From Bacteroidia bacterium (lineage in GTDB: Bacteria; Bacteroidota; Bacteroidia; SpSt-205): a stretch of DNA of 64,000 nucleotides. The notes under the pieces were generated by a model. That model saw only the letters and a list, made by a program, of their open reading frames with translations, had not been told where the DNA came from and made no database searches. Numbering within the stretch: the first letter of the stretch is position 1; each line of letters opens with the position of its first letter. The stretch lies in the NCBI GenBank assembly GCA_025059535.1, contig JANXCX010000011.1, positions 186,001 through 250,000 on the forward strand, written 5' to 3'. Both the position numbers and the translations under genes were made by a program. Shown here in pieces: positions 17,592 to 26,182 of this stretch.

Positions 17592-18017
17592 ATGCGTCCG
17601 CTGTGCCTTGGACTTTTTCTAGGGGCTTTAGGAGCACAATCCCCCTGCAAACAGCTTATTCCTAGCTGCCGCGAGGCGTACATGGGGAATTTTAGTTGGG
17701 ACGGCCGCTATTGGCGCGCAGAGCTTTACAATAATGAGACTACAACTATATACTACACCTTTTTGCGTGGCCTGCGCTACCGGTTGATACCTTGCGGAAC
17801 CTCCTCTACGCAAAGCCGTCCCCATCTGCGCCTTTATAATGCGGATAATGTGCTTCTTTTAGACACGCGTCAGCAGTCTGATCAGCCTTACTGGGAGCTG
17901 GAACTCAGCAGCACGCAGCTACTTATGATAGAGCTATATTACCCGAGTGGGGAGGGGTGTATAGCGTTGCTTATAGGCTACCAGGGGCAGGAGGCGGCGG
18001 CTTCGCTGCGCCACTAA
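17592..18017 (+). CDS. Secreted protein of unknown function
   Basis: 141 aa. Signal peptide (residues 1-16, cleavage near L-G-A-Q-S) precedes a small, beta-rich domain with four Cys (C19, C26, C68 and one near 124) that could form disulfides. Starts 2 nt after the previous stop, so it belongs to the same transcript. I do not recognise the family. Confidence 0.6.
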   Translation: MRPLCLGLFLGALGAQSPCKQLIPSCREAYMGNFSWDGRYWRAELYNNETTTIYYTFLRGLRYRLIPCGTSSTQSRPHLRLYNADNVLLLDTRQQSDQPYWELELSSTQLLMIELYYPSGEGCIALLIGYQGQEAAASLRH

Positions 18018-18021
18018 GGTC

Positions 18022-18029
18022 TATCTTTG
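18022..18029 (+). promoter_or_regulatory. -7 box of nuoM
   Basis: TATCTTTG, 3 nt before ATG 18033. Confidence 0.7.
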
Positions 18030-18032
18030 CGC

Positions 18033-19553
18033 ATGCTGTTAGTGTGGATAGGTATTTCTTTCTTGGGGAGCGTTATAGGGGCTATTTGGCCGCGCCGGTG
18101 GGTGTGGCAGGCCGTTACGCTGGGGCAATTCGGGTTTGGGGGGATAGTGGGCTGGACCTACCTCCAGCGGGCCCCCTTAGAAGTTAGTACTACCCTTTCT
18201 ACGCTGGGGGTCTACCAGCCCTGGTGGGGCTTTCCTACGCCGCAAGGATGGAGCAGTCGCTACCTAATCGGGCTAAGCTTCGCTACGGACGGCTCAGCCC
18301 TTTTTCTGGGCCTAAGCATATGCTTAGTAGGGGTGATTTTGAGCTTTTGGCCCCACTGGTCCTTCACCCAGCCGCGCCTACAAATACCCGCTCTCCTTAT
18401 CCTGCAGAGCTTAGTCCTCTGGACTACCTTCTCCTATGACCTCCTGAGCTTTTATATCGGCTTTGAGGCCGCTTTATTTCCAATGTTCTACCTTATTCTG
18501 AGCCTGAGTACGGCTACGGCAGAGGTGCGCCGGATGGCGATAGAGTTTTTGCTCTACACGCTTTTAGGCTCACTTCCCATGCTGGCCGCCATACTGTATG
18601 GAGCCTCGGAAATAAGCCGCATTCACAGCGTACCTTTCAGCACAAACTTCTATGATTGGCTGAAGAATCCCCTACCGCCTAAGGTTCAGGAATGGGTATA
18701 TGCGGGATTTGCGCTGGCCTTCTGGGTGAAGCTGGGTCTTTTTCCGCTGCATGGCTGGATGCTCAGTCTGTACCAGCATGCCCCCCTGCCCGTGGTAGTA
18801 CTTTCTTCGGCTTGGCTAACTAAGCTTGGGGGAATAGGGTGGCTGCGCTGGGGCCTCCTCCTGCCCGAAGGCCATTTTGCCCTTGCCCCTTTGGTGGGGG
18901 GGGCGGCGGTGCTTTCTCTAACTGCCGCCGGTTTAGCCGCCTACTTCCAGAAAGGTCTGCGCCAATGGCTGGCTATGGGAAGCATAGCCCACCTTAGCCT
19001 CGTGCCGCTGGGCCTAGCGGCTACTTCGCCCGCAGGGGGTAGTGGCGCCGCTTGGATGCTGCCTATCCATACGCTGCTTGTAAGCGCCCACATACTCATC
19101 GTAGATACGCTACTTCGCCGCACCCAAACCGATCAGATTAGCGAAATGGGTGGCCTTGCCAGCCAAGCCCCCCAGCTTACAGCCCTCTGGACTCTGATAG
19201 CGCTGGCCTCTGTAGGCCTGCCTGGCTTGGCGCAGTTTCCCGCCGAATTTTTAGTCCTTCTGGGTATTTACCACTCTTATACCCTCAAGCGTGCCGTATT
19301 TATTCTGGCGCTTCTGAGCGTGCTACTCTCGGCGGCCTACACGCTGCCGGTGCTGCGACGGGTATTAGCCGGCCCCTCCAAGGCTTCGGATTTTTCTGAG
19401 CTTCGGCCCCAGGAGTTTATACCACTGTGGGTTTTAGGCGGCCTTCTTATTGGCTTAGGGTTTGCGGCGGGGCCATTTCTGAAAGAGATGGCACGGACCG
19501 TCTCGCCACTCATGCAGGCTATACTTTACCAGACGCTCGGGGTACGATTGTAA
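18033..19553 (+). CDS. nuoM: NADH-quinone oxidoreductase subunit M (NuoM)
   Basis: 506 aa antiporter-like proton-pumping subunit of complex I, with about 14 membrane helices. The key residues of the family are visible: Glu in F-Y-I-G-F-E-A-A-L-F-P-M near 145, Lys in F-W-V-K-L-G-L-F-P-L-H-G-W near 233, Lys in W-L-T-K-L-G-G near 263 and the S-A-H-I-L segment near 353. Start ATG 18033 is set by the promoter box; an in-frame TTG at 18027 is part of the box. It has its own promoter and no nuo neighbours. Confidence 0.92.
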   Translation: MLLVWIGISFLGSVIGAIWPRRWVWQAVTLGQFGFGGIVGWTYLQRAPLEVSTTLSTLGVYQPWWGFPTPQGWSSRYLIGLSFATDGSALFLGLSICLVGVILSFWPHWSFTQPRLQIPALLILQSLVLWTTFSYDLLSFYIGFEAALFPMFYLILSLSTATAEVRRMAIEFLLYTLLGSLPMLAAILYGASEISRIHSVPFSTNFYDWLKNPLPPKVQEWVYAGFALAFWVKLGLFPLHGWMLSLYQHAPLPVVVLSSAWLTKLGGIGWLRWGLLLPEGHFALAPLVGGAAVLSLTAAGLAAYFQKGLRQWLAMGSIAHLSLVPLGLAATSPAGGSGAAWMLPIHTLLVSAHILIVDTLLRRTQTDQISEMGGLASQAPQLTALWTLIALASVGLPGLAQFPAEFLVLLGIYHSYTLKRAVFILALLSVLLSAAYTLPVLRRVLAGPSKASDFSELRPQEFIPLWVLGGLLIGLGFAAGPFLKEMARTVSPLMQAILYQTLGVRL

Positions 19554-19638
19554 GAGGGCTTCCGCGCAAAAGTCCTCCTAAAATAGGCCCTCCCCAGCTC
19601 AAAAAGGTTTGTTTCTTTGCAGCAAAGCCGCTAAGGGT
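19554..19638 (+). promoter_or_regulatory. mgtE leader with a weak -7 box
   Basis: 85 bp between nuoM and mgtE. TTTCTTTG at 19612-19619 (one mismatch) lies 19 nt before ATG 19639. GAGGGC and GCCCTC form a loose inverted repeat in the first 50 bp. The space is too short for an M-box riboswitch. Confidence 0.35.
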
Positions 19639-20985
19639 ATGCGCACCATAGCCGAACTCAATGCCCTCAAAACCGAATTAGCCAAAATGTCCGTGGAAGA
19701 GGTGGTAACGCTCTTGAACCAGTTAGCCCCGACGGAGCGGGTTCTTACTTTTCGGCTTTTAGAGAAAAATAAGGCGCTTGAGGTCTTTGAGGCGATGGAT
19801 TCGTATGAGCAGACCCAGCTGGTACAGGCGATGGATGATCCGCAACTTTTGGAGCTTTTGCGTCAGATAGACCCTGAGAGTCAGGCGCGCCTTCTGGGGG
19901 AACTGCCGGCTATGGTGATTTCGCGCCTTTTGCAAGAGCTGCCAGAAGAGGCGCGCGAACGGGTAAGTTTAGTTTTAGGTTTTCCTGAGGGCAGTGCTGG
20001 CCGGCTCATGGACCCAGCCTATCTAGCCCTCCCCTCCACCTCTACCGTGAAAGACACCCTCTTAGCCGTGCGAAATTCCACTTTAGAACCCGAAGATTTA
20101 GAGGTGGTTTTTACTTTAGGGCCTGGGCGGCTTTATGAGGGGTATGTACGCCTACCGCGTCTGATTAAGGCCCCGCTCAATCAGCCTATTATACAGCTGG
20201 CTGAGGAGGAGGCGATTTGGGTCTCGGCCTATGCGTCGGAAGAGGAGGTAGTGGAGCGCTTCCTGGAGCGCCGGCTTAATCTGCTCCCTGTAGTGGATCG
20301 GGAGGGGCGGCTGCTGGGCGTCATTCACGCCAATCGCATTTTACCCCTTATGCAGGCGCGTGAGGCTGGCCGGATGGTGCGCTTCGGGGGGGCCGCTATC
20401 AACCTCACTGGCGGAGCCGACATAGACATGATTGAAGACCCACTCCCCCGCCTATACTTAGGGAGGGTCGTATGGCTTGTAATTCTTACCATATTCGGCG
20501 TCTTTACCTCTGCCTTTGTAGCGGCTCAGGAACAAATATTGGAAGCCGCTATTGTTTTAGCAGCCTTTATTGCACCTATTATAGACATGGGAGGAAATAC
20601 GGGTAGCCAAACCGCCACCCTTGTGATTCGGGCTATGGCCTTGGGTCAGGTGCACCCACGCCTGCGCGATTTTATGCGGCTGGTGGCCCGAGATTTCCCC
20701 GTAGCGCTTGGCCTTGGTATAAGCATAGGCCTCTTGGAAGCTATTCTAGCGGTATTTACCAAATCCGTTTCCCTTCAAATCCTCCTCGTGGTAGGCCTTA
20801 GCATGCTCATTGTTACGGTACTCGGAAGCCTTATAGGCATCTCTCTACCCTTCTTGGCAAAGCGGTTAGGCGCCGACCCCGCCGTACTTAGTGCCCCCTT
20901 CATCACTTCTATTATGGATTTCCTCGGGGTACTTGTGTATTTTGGCCTGGCTTACCTCTTCCTCCGAAATTTACTACCTTCCTAA
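19639..20985 (+). CDS. mgtE: Magnesium transporter MgtE
   Basis: 448 aa homodimeric Mg2+ channel. N domain of helical repeats (about 1-120), a CBS pair (about 125-250, second one with L-N-L-L-P-V-V-D-R-E-G-R-L-L-G-V-I) and five membrane helices at the C-terminus with the family block P-I-I-D-M-G-G-N-T-G-S-Q-T. The ORF is open to a TTG at 19609, but ATG 19639 gives the normal N-terminus. Two nt before the next gene, so probably co-transcribed with it. Confidence 0.93.
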   Translation: MRTIAELNALKTELAKMSVEEVVTLLNQLAPTERVLTFRLLEKNKALEVFEAMDSYEQTQLVQAMDDPQLLELLRQIDPESQARLLGELPAMVISRLLQELPEEARERVSLVLGFPEGSAGRLMDPAYLALPSTSTVKDTLLAVRNSTLEPEDLEVVFTLGPGRLYEGYVRLPRLIKAPLNQPIIQLAEEEAIWVSAYASEEEVVERFLERRLNLLPVVDREGRLLGVIHANRILPLMQAREAGRMVRFGGAAINLTGGADIDMIEDPLPRLYLGRVVWLVILTIFGVFTSAFVAAQEQILEAAIVLAAFIAPIIDMGGNTGSQTATLVIRAMALGQVHPRLRDFMRLVARDFPVALGLGISIGLLEAILAVFTKSVSLQILLVVGLSMLIVTVLGSLIGISLPFLAKRLGADPAVLSAPFITSIMDFLGVLVYFGLAYLFLRNLLPS

Positions 20986-20987
20986 CC

Positions 20988-21794
20988 ATGGAGGTGCTAA
21001 TTCTTGGGGCAGGCACGATGGGGCGGGGCCTTGCGCGCGCCCTTGCGGCAAAAGACTGTACGATCTACCTTTATGATCCTAATCCTGCGGCTCGTACGGC
21101 TGCCACCCAAGCCTTAGCCGGCGAATTTGAGGCCCAAAAGTGCCGGTGGCTAGAGAAACTGGCCGTGCCCCCAGACTGCGTAGCGGTAATTGAAGCGGTA
21201 CCGGAAAATCTAAGCCTTAAAAAGTCCGTCTTGGCTGAGCTTGCGGCCACGCTGCCAGAAGCCACCGTGGTAGCCACGAATACATCGGCCCTTTCGGTGC
21301 ATGCGCTGGCAGCTGAGCTGCCCTACCGCGCACGGTTTTTAGGCTGGCATTTCTTCAATCCGCCCACGCACTTACCCTTGGTGGAGGTTATTCCTACCTC
21401 CTTCACGGCGCCGGCCGTAGTAGAGTGGAGCGAACGCTTTCTCACCTCGGTCGGTAAAGTGCCCTTACGCGCGCCTGATCTGCCGGGGTTTATCGTCAAT
21501 AGAATTGCGCGCCCTTACTATGTAGAGGCGCTTCGCCTAGTAGAGAGCGGCCAAACTACCCCTGAAGTCGTAGATAAACTCATGGAGGGCTTAGGGTTTC
21601 GGATGGGGCCCTTTCGGCTTATGGACCTTATAGGGATAGACACGAATTATGCGGTTACGCAAGCCATATGGGAGGGCCTAGGCTATCCGCCGCGCTTTCG
21701 TCCGTCGTGGCTTCAGGCGCAGAAAATAGCCGCGGGACAGTTAGGCCGCAAGACTCGGCAGGGCTTCTATACCTATGGCTCACCAGACAGCTAA
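20988..21794 (+). CDS. 3-hydroxyacyl-CoA dehydrogenase (3-hydroxybutyryl-CoA type)
   Basis: 268 aa. NAD-dependent oxidation of 3-hydroxyacyl-CoA to 3-ketoacyl-CoA. Rossmann motif G-A-G-T-M-G-R-G at 7-14, N-T-S-A-L-S near 95, catalytic His in G-W-H-F-F-N-P near 118, P-G-F-I-V-N-R near 165 and the C-terminal domain with G-P-F-R-L-M-D-L-I-G. Length fits the single-domain, non-fused family. Follows mgtE by 2 nt; the 3' end overlaps the convergent gene by 15 bp. Confidence 0.9.
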   Translation: MEVLILGAGTMGRGLARALAAKDCTIYLYDPNPAARTAATQALAGEFEAQKCRWLEKLAVPPDCVAVIEAVPENLSLKKSVLAELAATLPEATVVATNTSALSVHALAAELPYRARFLGWHFFNPPTHLPLVEVIPTSFTAPAVVEWSERFLTSVGKVPLRAPDLPGFIVNRIARPYYVEALRLVESGQTTPEVVDKLMEGLGFRMGPFRLMDLIGIDTNYAVTQAIWEGLGYPPRFRPSWLQAQKIAAGQLGRKTRQGFYTYGSPDS

Positions 21795-22988
21795 GCGGTA
21801 CCAAGTACCCTGCTCCTCAAGGTGGAGGAGGTAGAGACCGCCGGGAAGGTAAAAGAGCTGCGGGGTGTGGGGTTCAAGGTAACCTTGCGCCCAGAGTCGC
21901 CCAGTAAGGTCCAGAAGGCGGAAATGGCAAGGTCTTTCGGCCCATAGCGTGAGGCCCTCAGAGGCTATACGCCAGTGAAGCCCTGGGGTAACAGCTGCCT
22001 CCTCTGGAAGCGAAGTAGTGTATGGGCGCACCGTCAGCGCAAAGTCAGCTATTACTGGGAGATGGTCTGACATGGCATAGAGCGCATTTACTACGGCGGT
22101 CGAGTAGCCAGCTGGCAGAGGGGCTTCGTTGAGGCCGCGGCGAAAGTGCTGGCCATCTTGCCCTATTACCCGAAAGCTGCCAGGTAGGTAGCGCGCCCGC
22201 GCCGAAGTCATCGTACAAGCCGGCGAGAAGAAGATAAAGTCAAACCGGTCATTGAGGCCGCCACCTACCCCACCGTCAGACAAAGCCTGCGCGCGCGTGG
22301 ACTGCGTGTGATAGAAGGCAAATGCCGAATTACCGCTCCACTCCCCCGCGGGGCCAGGATCTACCAGAAGGCTGACAAGTTCCATATAAGCCCGCTCGGA
22401 AGCCCCATACAGGTTATGGTCGCCCATCTGGATTACGAAGCGCTGGCGATTAGGGGGAAGGCTCTGGATGTACTGGCGAATAGCCGTAGCCGCCTGGGCG
22501 CGCAGCTGGGCATCGCCAGCGGTATTACCTGCCTTCAAATGCGCTACAATCGCCACAAGAAAGAGGGTATCCGAGCCGCTGGTGAGGTCTGGCTCACGGT
22601 AATACAGGTGATAGGCATATACATCCCGCAGTCCGCCTTGCGTCGTTATAAGGTCCTGCCGAAGCCAGCCGAAACGCCGGCTGTCGTAGAAAAGAGCACT
22701 CACAATATTGCTATTAGTACTATTAGCATAAGGGCTGCTACGCCAGTAAGTTATACCGCCGATATTGAGCACGGAGTCCAAAAGCCTTCGTAAAAGGGCG
22801 GGAGAAGGGCCTACTTCATTCACGCCGATAAGGTGAGGACGAACGAAGCTCACAATCGTGCGCAGTTGCTGATCCTTGCAGCGCGTGTCGCAGTAGCCGG
22901 GCGTCGCGCCGTAGGTAAGGAGGTTATAGGCCATGACCCGAATCGTATCTTGGGCCCACACGAGCGCACCTAAGAGGGCATACCGCAT
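21780..22988 (-). CDS. Secreted endonuclease/exonuclease/phosphatase-fold protein with T9SS-like tail
   Basis: 402 aa. Signal peptide of about 12 residues (cleavage near V-W-A-Q-D), then an EEP fold: V-M-A-Y-N-L-L-T-Y, G-V-N-E-V (metal Glu), Q-M-G-D-H-N-L-Y (G-D-x-N block), F-D-F-I-F-F-S, M-S-D-H-L-P-V (catalytic D-H). The C-terminal ~70 residues are beta-rich and end with L-P-G-G-L-Y-L-L-H-L, like a type A T9SS sorting domain. A secreted nuclease or phosphatase is likely; the substrate is unknown. Start has TACTTTTG 5 nt upstream. Confidence 0.85.
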   Translation of the reverse strand: MRYALLGALVWAQDTIRVMAYNLLTYGATPGYCDTRCKDQQLRTIVSFVRPHLIGVNEVGPSPALLRRLLDSVLNIGGITYWRSSPYANSTNSNIVSALFYDSRRFGWLRQDLITTQGGLRDVYAYHLYYREPDLTSGSDTLFLVAIVAHLKAGNTAGDAQLRAQAATAIRQYIQSLPPNRQRFVIQMGDHNLYGASERAYMELVSLLVDPGPAGEWSGNSAFAFYHTQSTRAQALSDGGVGGGLNDRFDFIFFSPACTMTSARARYLPGSFRVIGQDGQHFRRGLNEAPLPAGYSTAVVNALYAMSDHLPVIADFALTVRPYTTSLPEEAAVTPGLHWRIASEGLTLWAERPCHFRLLDLTGRLWAQGYLEPHTPQLFYLPGGLYLLHLEEQGTWYRLAVW

Positions 22989-22993
22989 CCCTG

Positions 22994-23001
22994 CAAAAGT
23001 A
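22994..23001 (-). promoter_or_regulatory. -7 box of the EEP-fold gene
   Basis: On minus TACTTTTG, 5 nt before ATG 22988. Confidence 0.68.
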
Positions 23002-23025
23002 AAAGCCCTTCGTTAGGAAAAAATG

Positions 23026-23033
23026 TATCTTTG
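23026..23033 (+). promoter_or_regulatory. -7 box of the acyl-CoA dehydrogenase gene
   Basis: TATCTTTG, 4 nt before ATG 23038; 24 bp from the box of the divergent gene. Confidence 0.72.
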
Positions 23034-23037
23034 TTGT

Positions 23038-24222
23038 ATGGCCGTAGCGCTGCGCATGATCAATACGGATTATTATCTGATAGAGGAGTATTTCTCCCCG
23101 GAGCAGCGGGCTATTCGGGATGCGGTGCGGCAGTGGGTAGAGACGCGCGTGAAGCCGATTATTGACGACTATGCCCAGCGGGCTGAATGTCCCTTGCACC
23201 TTATTCCGGAAATGGCCCAACTGGGTGTGTTCGGACCTTTCATTCCCGAAGAGTACGGGGGGGCGGGATTAGATTACATTACCTATGGGCTTATTATGCA
23301 GGAGATTGAGGCGGGGGATTCGGGCATTCGCTCTATCGCTTCGGTGCAGAGCTCCCTCGTGATGTATCCTATATGGAAGTTTGGTTCGGAGGCGCAGCGC
23401 CAGAAGTACCTTCCGCGCTTAGCGCGGGGGGAGCTGATGGGGTGCTTCGGCCTGACGGAGCCTAACCACGGTTCCAACCCCGCCGGCATGGAAAGTTACT
23501 TCTACGAAGAGGGCGATTATTATGTGGTTACAGGCCGCAAAATGTGGATTTCCAATGCGCCCTTTGCGGATATAGCTATAGTATGGGCCAAAGACCCCAG
23601 CGGGCAGATCCGCGGGCTCATTTTAGAGCGGGGCATGGAAGGCTTTGCCACGCCGGAAATTCCCCGCAAGTGGTCTTTACGGGCTTCTGCCACCGGGGAG
23701 CTTGTTATGGATAGAGTACGCGTGCCTAAAGAAAATCTCCTACCGAATGTGGTGGGCCTCAAAGGGCCGCTCTCCTGCCTCAATAGCGCGCGCTATGGCA
23801 TTGCTTGGGGGGCGATAGGCGCCGCGATAGACTGCTACAAAACGGCCGTACAGTATAGTTTAGAGCGCACCCAATTTGGGAAACCTATAGCGGCTTTCCA
23901 GCTTACCCAGAAAAAGCTGGCCGAGATGCTTACCGAAATCACGAAAGCCCAGCTTTTAGCGCTGCGGCTGGGCCAACTTATGAACGAAGGCCGTGCCACG
24001 CCGCAGCAAATCTCCCTCGCCAAGCGTAATAACGTCGCCATGGCCTTAGAGGTAGCCCGTACCGCCCGACAAATCCTGGGCGGCATGGGCATCACGGGAG
24101 ATTATCCTATTATGCGCCACATGATGAATCTGGAGTCGGTCCTTACCTATGAGGGCACGCACGAGATTCACCTGCTTATAACCGGTCAGGATATCACGGG
24201 CATTTCGGCCTTTGTTGGGTGA
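23038..24222 (+). CDS. Acyl-CoA dehydrogenase, probably glutaryl-CoA dehydrogenase
   Basis: 394 aa flavoenzyme. FAD/substrate blocks: G-C-F-G-L-T-E-P-N-H-G-S-N-P-A-G-M near 145, W-I-S-N-A near 182, R-T-Q-F-G-K-P-I near 283, and the catalytic Glu in Y-E-G-T-H-E-I-H near 372. The start of the mature core and the E-P-N-H-G-S-N motif resemble the glutaryl-CoA dehydrogenase branch (lysine and tryptophan breakdown). Substrate is therefore inferred. An ATG at 23023 lies before and across the promoter box and is rejected. Ends with GTGA overlap into scpB. Confidence 0.85.
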   Translation: MAVALRMINTDYYLIEEYFSPEQRAIRDAVRQWVETRVKPIIDDYAQRAECPLHLIPEMAQLGVFGPFIPEEYGGAGLDYITYGLIMQEIEAGDSGIRSIASVQSSLVMYPIWKFGSEAQRQKYLPRLARGELMGCFGLTEPNHGSNPAGMESYFYEEGDYYVVTGRKMWISNAPFADIAIVWAKDPSGQIRGLILERGMEGFATPEIPRKWSLRASATGELVMDRVRVPKENLLPNVVGLKGPLSCLNSARYGIAWGAIGAAIDCYKTAVQYSLERTQFGKPIAAFQLTQKKLAEMLTEITKAQLLALRLGQLMNEGRATPQQISLAKRNNVAMALEVARTARQILGGMGITGDYPIMRHMMNLESVLTYEGTHEIHLLITGQDITGISAFVG

Positions 24223-24785
24223 ACCTGCCACCTGAAAATCTCATAGAGGCGCTTCTTTTTAGCCAGAGTGAGCTGGTGCCGGCGGCAGAGCTGCGCCGTT
24301 TGGTGGCCGAGGCTATAGGGCGCCTGCCTACGGAAGCCGAGTGGACCACATGGCTAGAAGCCTTGCGGCGCCGCTACGCCGAAAGCAGCCTAGAGCTAGT
24401 AGAAGCGGCGGGCGGCTATGGCCTGCGCACCCGGCCGGCCTACGGCGCCTGGCTGTACCAAGTCCAAAATAGGCCTCAGCCTACGCCCCTTTCTAAGCCG
24501 CTCTTAGAAACTTTAGCCCTTGTGGCCTACCACCAGCCAGTTACACGCAGCTACATCCAGCACCTGCGTGGGGCACCCAGCGATTATGCGATAGAACGGC
24601 TTCTGGAGCTTGAGCTTATAGAGCCGGCGGGACGCGCCAATCTGCCGGGTAGACCTATGCTCTACCGGACAACGGCAAAATTTCTAGAGCTTCTCGGGCT
24701 GCGCAGTTTAGCCGACCTCCCACAGCCGGAAACGCTTCTACCGCAACCAGCGCACATAGACCCACCCCAAGACCAGCCCGCATAA
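24219..24785 (+). CDS. scpB: Segregation and condensation protein ScpB
   Basis: 188 aa. ScpB forms the MukBEF-like SMC-ScpA-ScpB condensin. Two winged-helix units are visible, with E-A-L-L-F-S-Q-S-E near 9, T-L-A-L-V-A-Y-H-Q-P-V-T-R near 100 and L-L-E-L-E-L-I-E-P-A-G-R near 128. GTG start overlaps the previous stop by 4 nt. The Pro/Gln-rich tail overlaps the 3' end of the rhomboid gene by 48 bp. Confidence 0.92.
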   Translation: MNLPPENLIEALLFSQSELVPAAELRRLVAEAIGRLPTEAEWTTWLEALRRRYAESSLELVEAAGGYGLRTRPAYGAWLYQVQNRPQPTPLSKPLLETLALVAYHQPVTRSYIQHLRGAPSDYAIERLLELELIEPAGRANLPGRPMLYRTTAKFLELLGLRSLADLPQPETLLPQPAHIDPPQDQPA

Positions 24786-25289
24786 ATGGCCAAAGTGCGA
24801 AATTCCACCCCAGGCTGGCGCCCATAGAAGAAACCCCAAAGATATAAGCCCAAAACCAAGAGCTAGCCACTTCGCCGAAATAGGAATCGGCACAGGAAAA
24901 ATTACGAGGTGGGAGGAAGGGAAAAAATAGGCATACGCCGCCAGAATACCACTTATACTGGTGGAGGCGCCTACCACCGCGACCGGCGAAGGATCCAGAA
25001 AAGCCAGGCATAGGCCCGAAGCAATCCCCACGAAAAAATAAAGGCGCAGAAATTGGCGCTTGCCCAAGACCGCTTCTACTTCAAGGCCCAAGCTCCATAG
25101 AACTATCATATTTACCAGAATATGCCACCAGCTGGCGTGCATGAAGAAGTAGCTGAGGGGTTGCCACCACTTGAAGCCGTAGCCATATTTATAGAGAGGG
25201 AGGAGCTCTCTAAGCCAAGGAAAGCGCAGGCCAGCCAGCCAGACAAGGGCATTGATAATAATGAGATGGAGAAGGACAGTATTGCGCAT
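24738..25289 (-). CDS. Rhomboid-family intramembrane serine protease
   Basis: 183 aa with six membrane helices. H-A-S-W-W-H-I-L-V-N-M near 51-61 gives the H-x-x-x-N loop, V-G-A-S-T-S-I-S-G near 107 holds the catalytic Ser (normally G-A-S-G or G-x-S-x), and G-H-L-C-G-L near 168 holds the catalytic His. The catalytic pair is intact; the Ser loop G-A-S-T deviates slightly. It follows the next minus gene by 20 nt. Substrates unknown. Confidence 0.88.
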   Translation of the reverse strand: MRNTVLLHLIIINALVWLAGLRFPWLRELLPLYKYGYGFKWWQPLSYFFMHASWWHILVNMIVLWSLGLEVEAVLGKRQFLRLYFFVGIASGLCLAFLDPSPVAVVGASTSISGILAAYAYFFPSSHLVIFPVPIPISAKWLALGFGLISLGFLLWAPAWGGISHFGHLCGLVLGWVYVRWLR

Positions 25290-25309
25290 GGCTTCAAAAC
25301 TACGCTGGC

Positions 25310-26146
25310 TTAGGGTTTTCGACGCCTTTTGGGGGAAGATTGGGACGGGTGGTACTGCGGTAGGGCGTAAGGCGCCGAATATACGGAATAGGTAAGAGCT
25401 CGATTGAAAGGAAAGCCTAAAAAGAAGCTCACTAGGTGGTGCGGGGTGCGCTTAGCCCGCCGAAATTCCTTGTAAAGCCCATAGTGGGCTTCAGCGTACG
25501 TGAGAGAGTCTTCTACCCTTTTCCGAAGGAGTAGGAGTTGATCCCGCTCTACCTCGGCTTCTGGTAGGGGAAGGGCGGACAGGCTGTCCAAGCACTTCTG
25601 GAGGCGTGCTTTCTCTTTTTTGAAGTACGCCACTATTGTATCGCCATAATCTACGATTCCCTTTAGCATAAGGGCATTAGATTCCACCGTCGCGGGCAGC
25701 TCTTGCAAGGAAGCCGCCTTACTAATTAGGAGCGTATAAATGGGAAGCCCATTGGCTCGCAATGGTTTATCTTCTACCCGGATCTCCTGTACTCTTACCA
25801 CATATAGATACCAAGTGTCAAAGCCGTGCACCAAGGGGTAGCCGCGGCTATTTTGGAGCATAGGCCGCACCAGCCGTACCTTAAAAGGTCGCAGGGTAGA
25901 TATGCGCGCATTTATGCGCGGGTCTGTAGTGAGCCGATTGTTCAGAGGAGAGTCAATAAGACGCAAAGGAGGCGGCTTTGGCACAGGAAAAAGGGAAGCC
26001 AGCGCGTCTTCCTCTAAAGGCCTTGAGGATATGGCGCTTTGGGTGGTACCAGCCAAAGAGTCGGGTTTCAATAAGTCGTCGGCTGTTTCTTCTATTTCCG
26101 ACGATTGAGCCAGCAGCCAACCTAGGCCGAGCAGTAGCCGCCGCAC
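25310..26146 (-). CDS. Secreted protein of unknown function
   Basis: 278 aa. GTG 26146 begins a short signal peptide ([13 protein letters not shown]). The middle carries a beta domain ([10 protein letters not shown] near 105), a helical segment (K-K-E-K-A-R-L near 170-230) and a basic tail K-R-R-R-K-P. I do not recognise the family. The longest ORF begins with a TTG at 26155, inside the promoter box. TATATTTG lies 6 nt before the GTG. Forms a unit with the rhomboid gene, so it might be its partner, but nothing else shows that. Confidence 0.6.
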   Translation of the reverse strand: MRRLLLGLGWLLAQSSEIEETADDLLKPDSLAGTTQSAISSRPLEEDALASLFPVPKPPPLRLIDSPLNNRLTTDPRINARISTLRPFKVRLVRPMLQNSRGYPLVHGFDTWYLYVVRVQEIRVEDKPLRANGLPIYTLLISKAASLQELPATVESNALMLKGIVDYGDTIVAYFKKEKARLQKCLDSLSALPLPEAEVERDQLLLLRKRVEDSLTYAEAHYGLYKEFRRAKRTPHHLVSFFLGFPFNRALTYSVYSAPYALPQYHPSQSSPKRRRKP

Positions 26147-26152
26147 CTTTCC

Positions 26153-26160
26153 CAAATATA
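26153..26160 (-). promoter_or_regulatory. -7 box of the secreted protein / rhomboid unit
   Basis: On minus TATATTTG, 6 nt before GTG 26146; only 9 bp from the gyrA box. Confidence 0.65.
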
Positions 26161-26169
26161 CAAACCTAT

Positions 26170-26177
26170 TAGCTTTG
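26170..26177 (+). promoter_or_regulatory. -7 box of gyrA
   Basis: TAGCTTTG, 5 nt before ATG 26183. Confidence 0.7.
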
Positions 26178-26182
26178 CCCGC

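Noticed and set aside
19555-19595. Terminator after nuoM
   Set aside because: GAGGGC/GCCCTC has a loop of over 20 nt and no T-run.
19554-19638. Magnesium riboswitch before mgtE
   Set aside because: Only 85 bp and no M-box-like stems.
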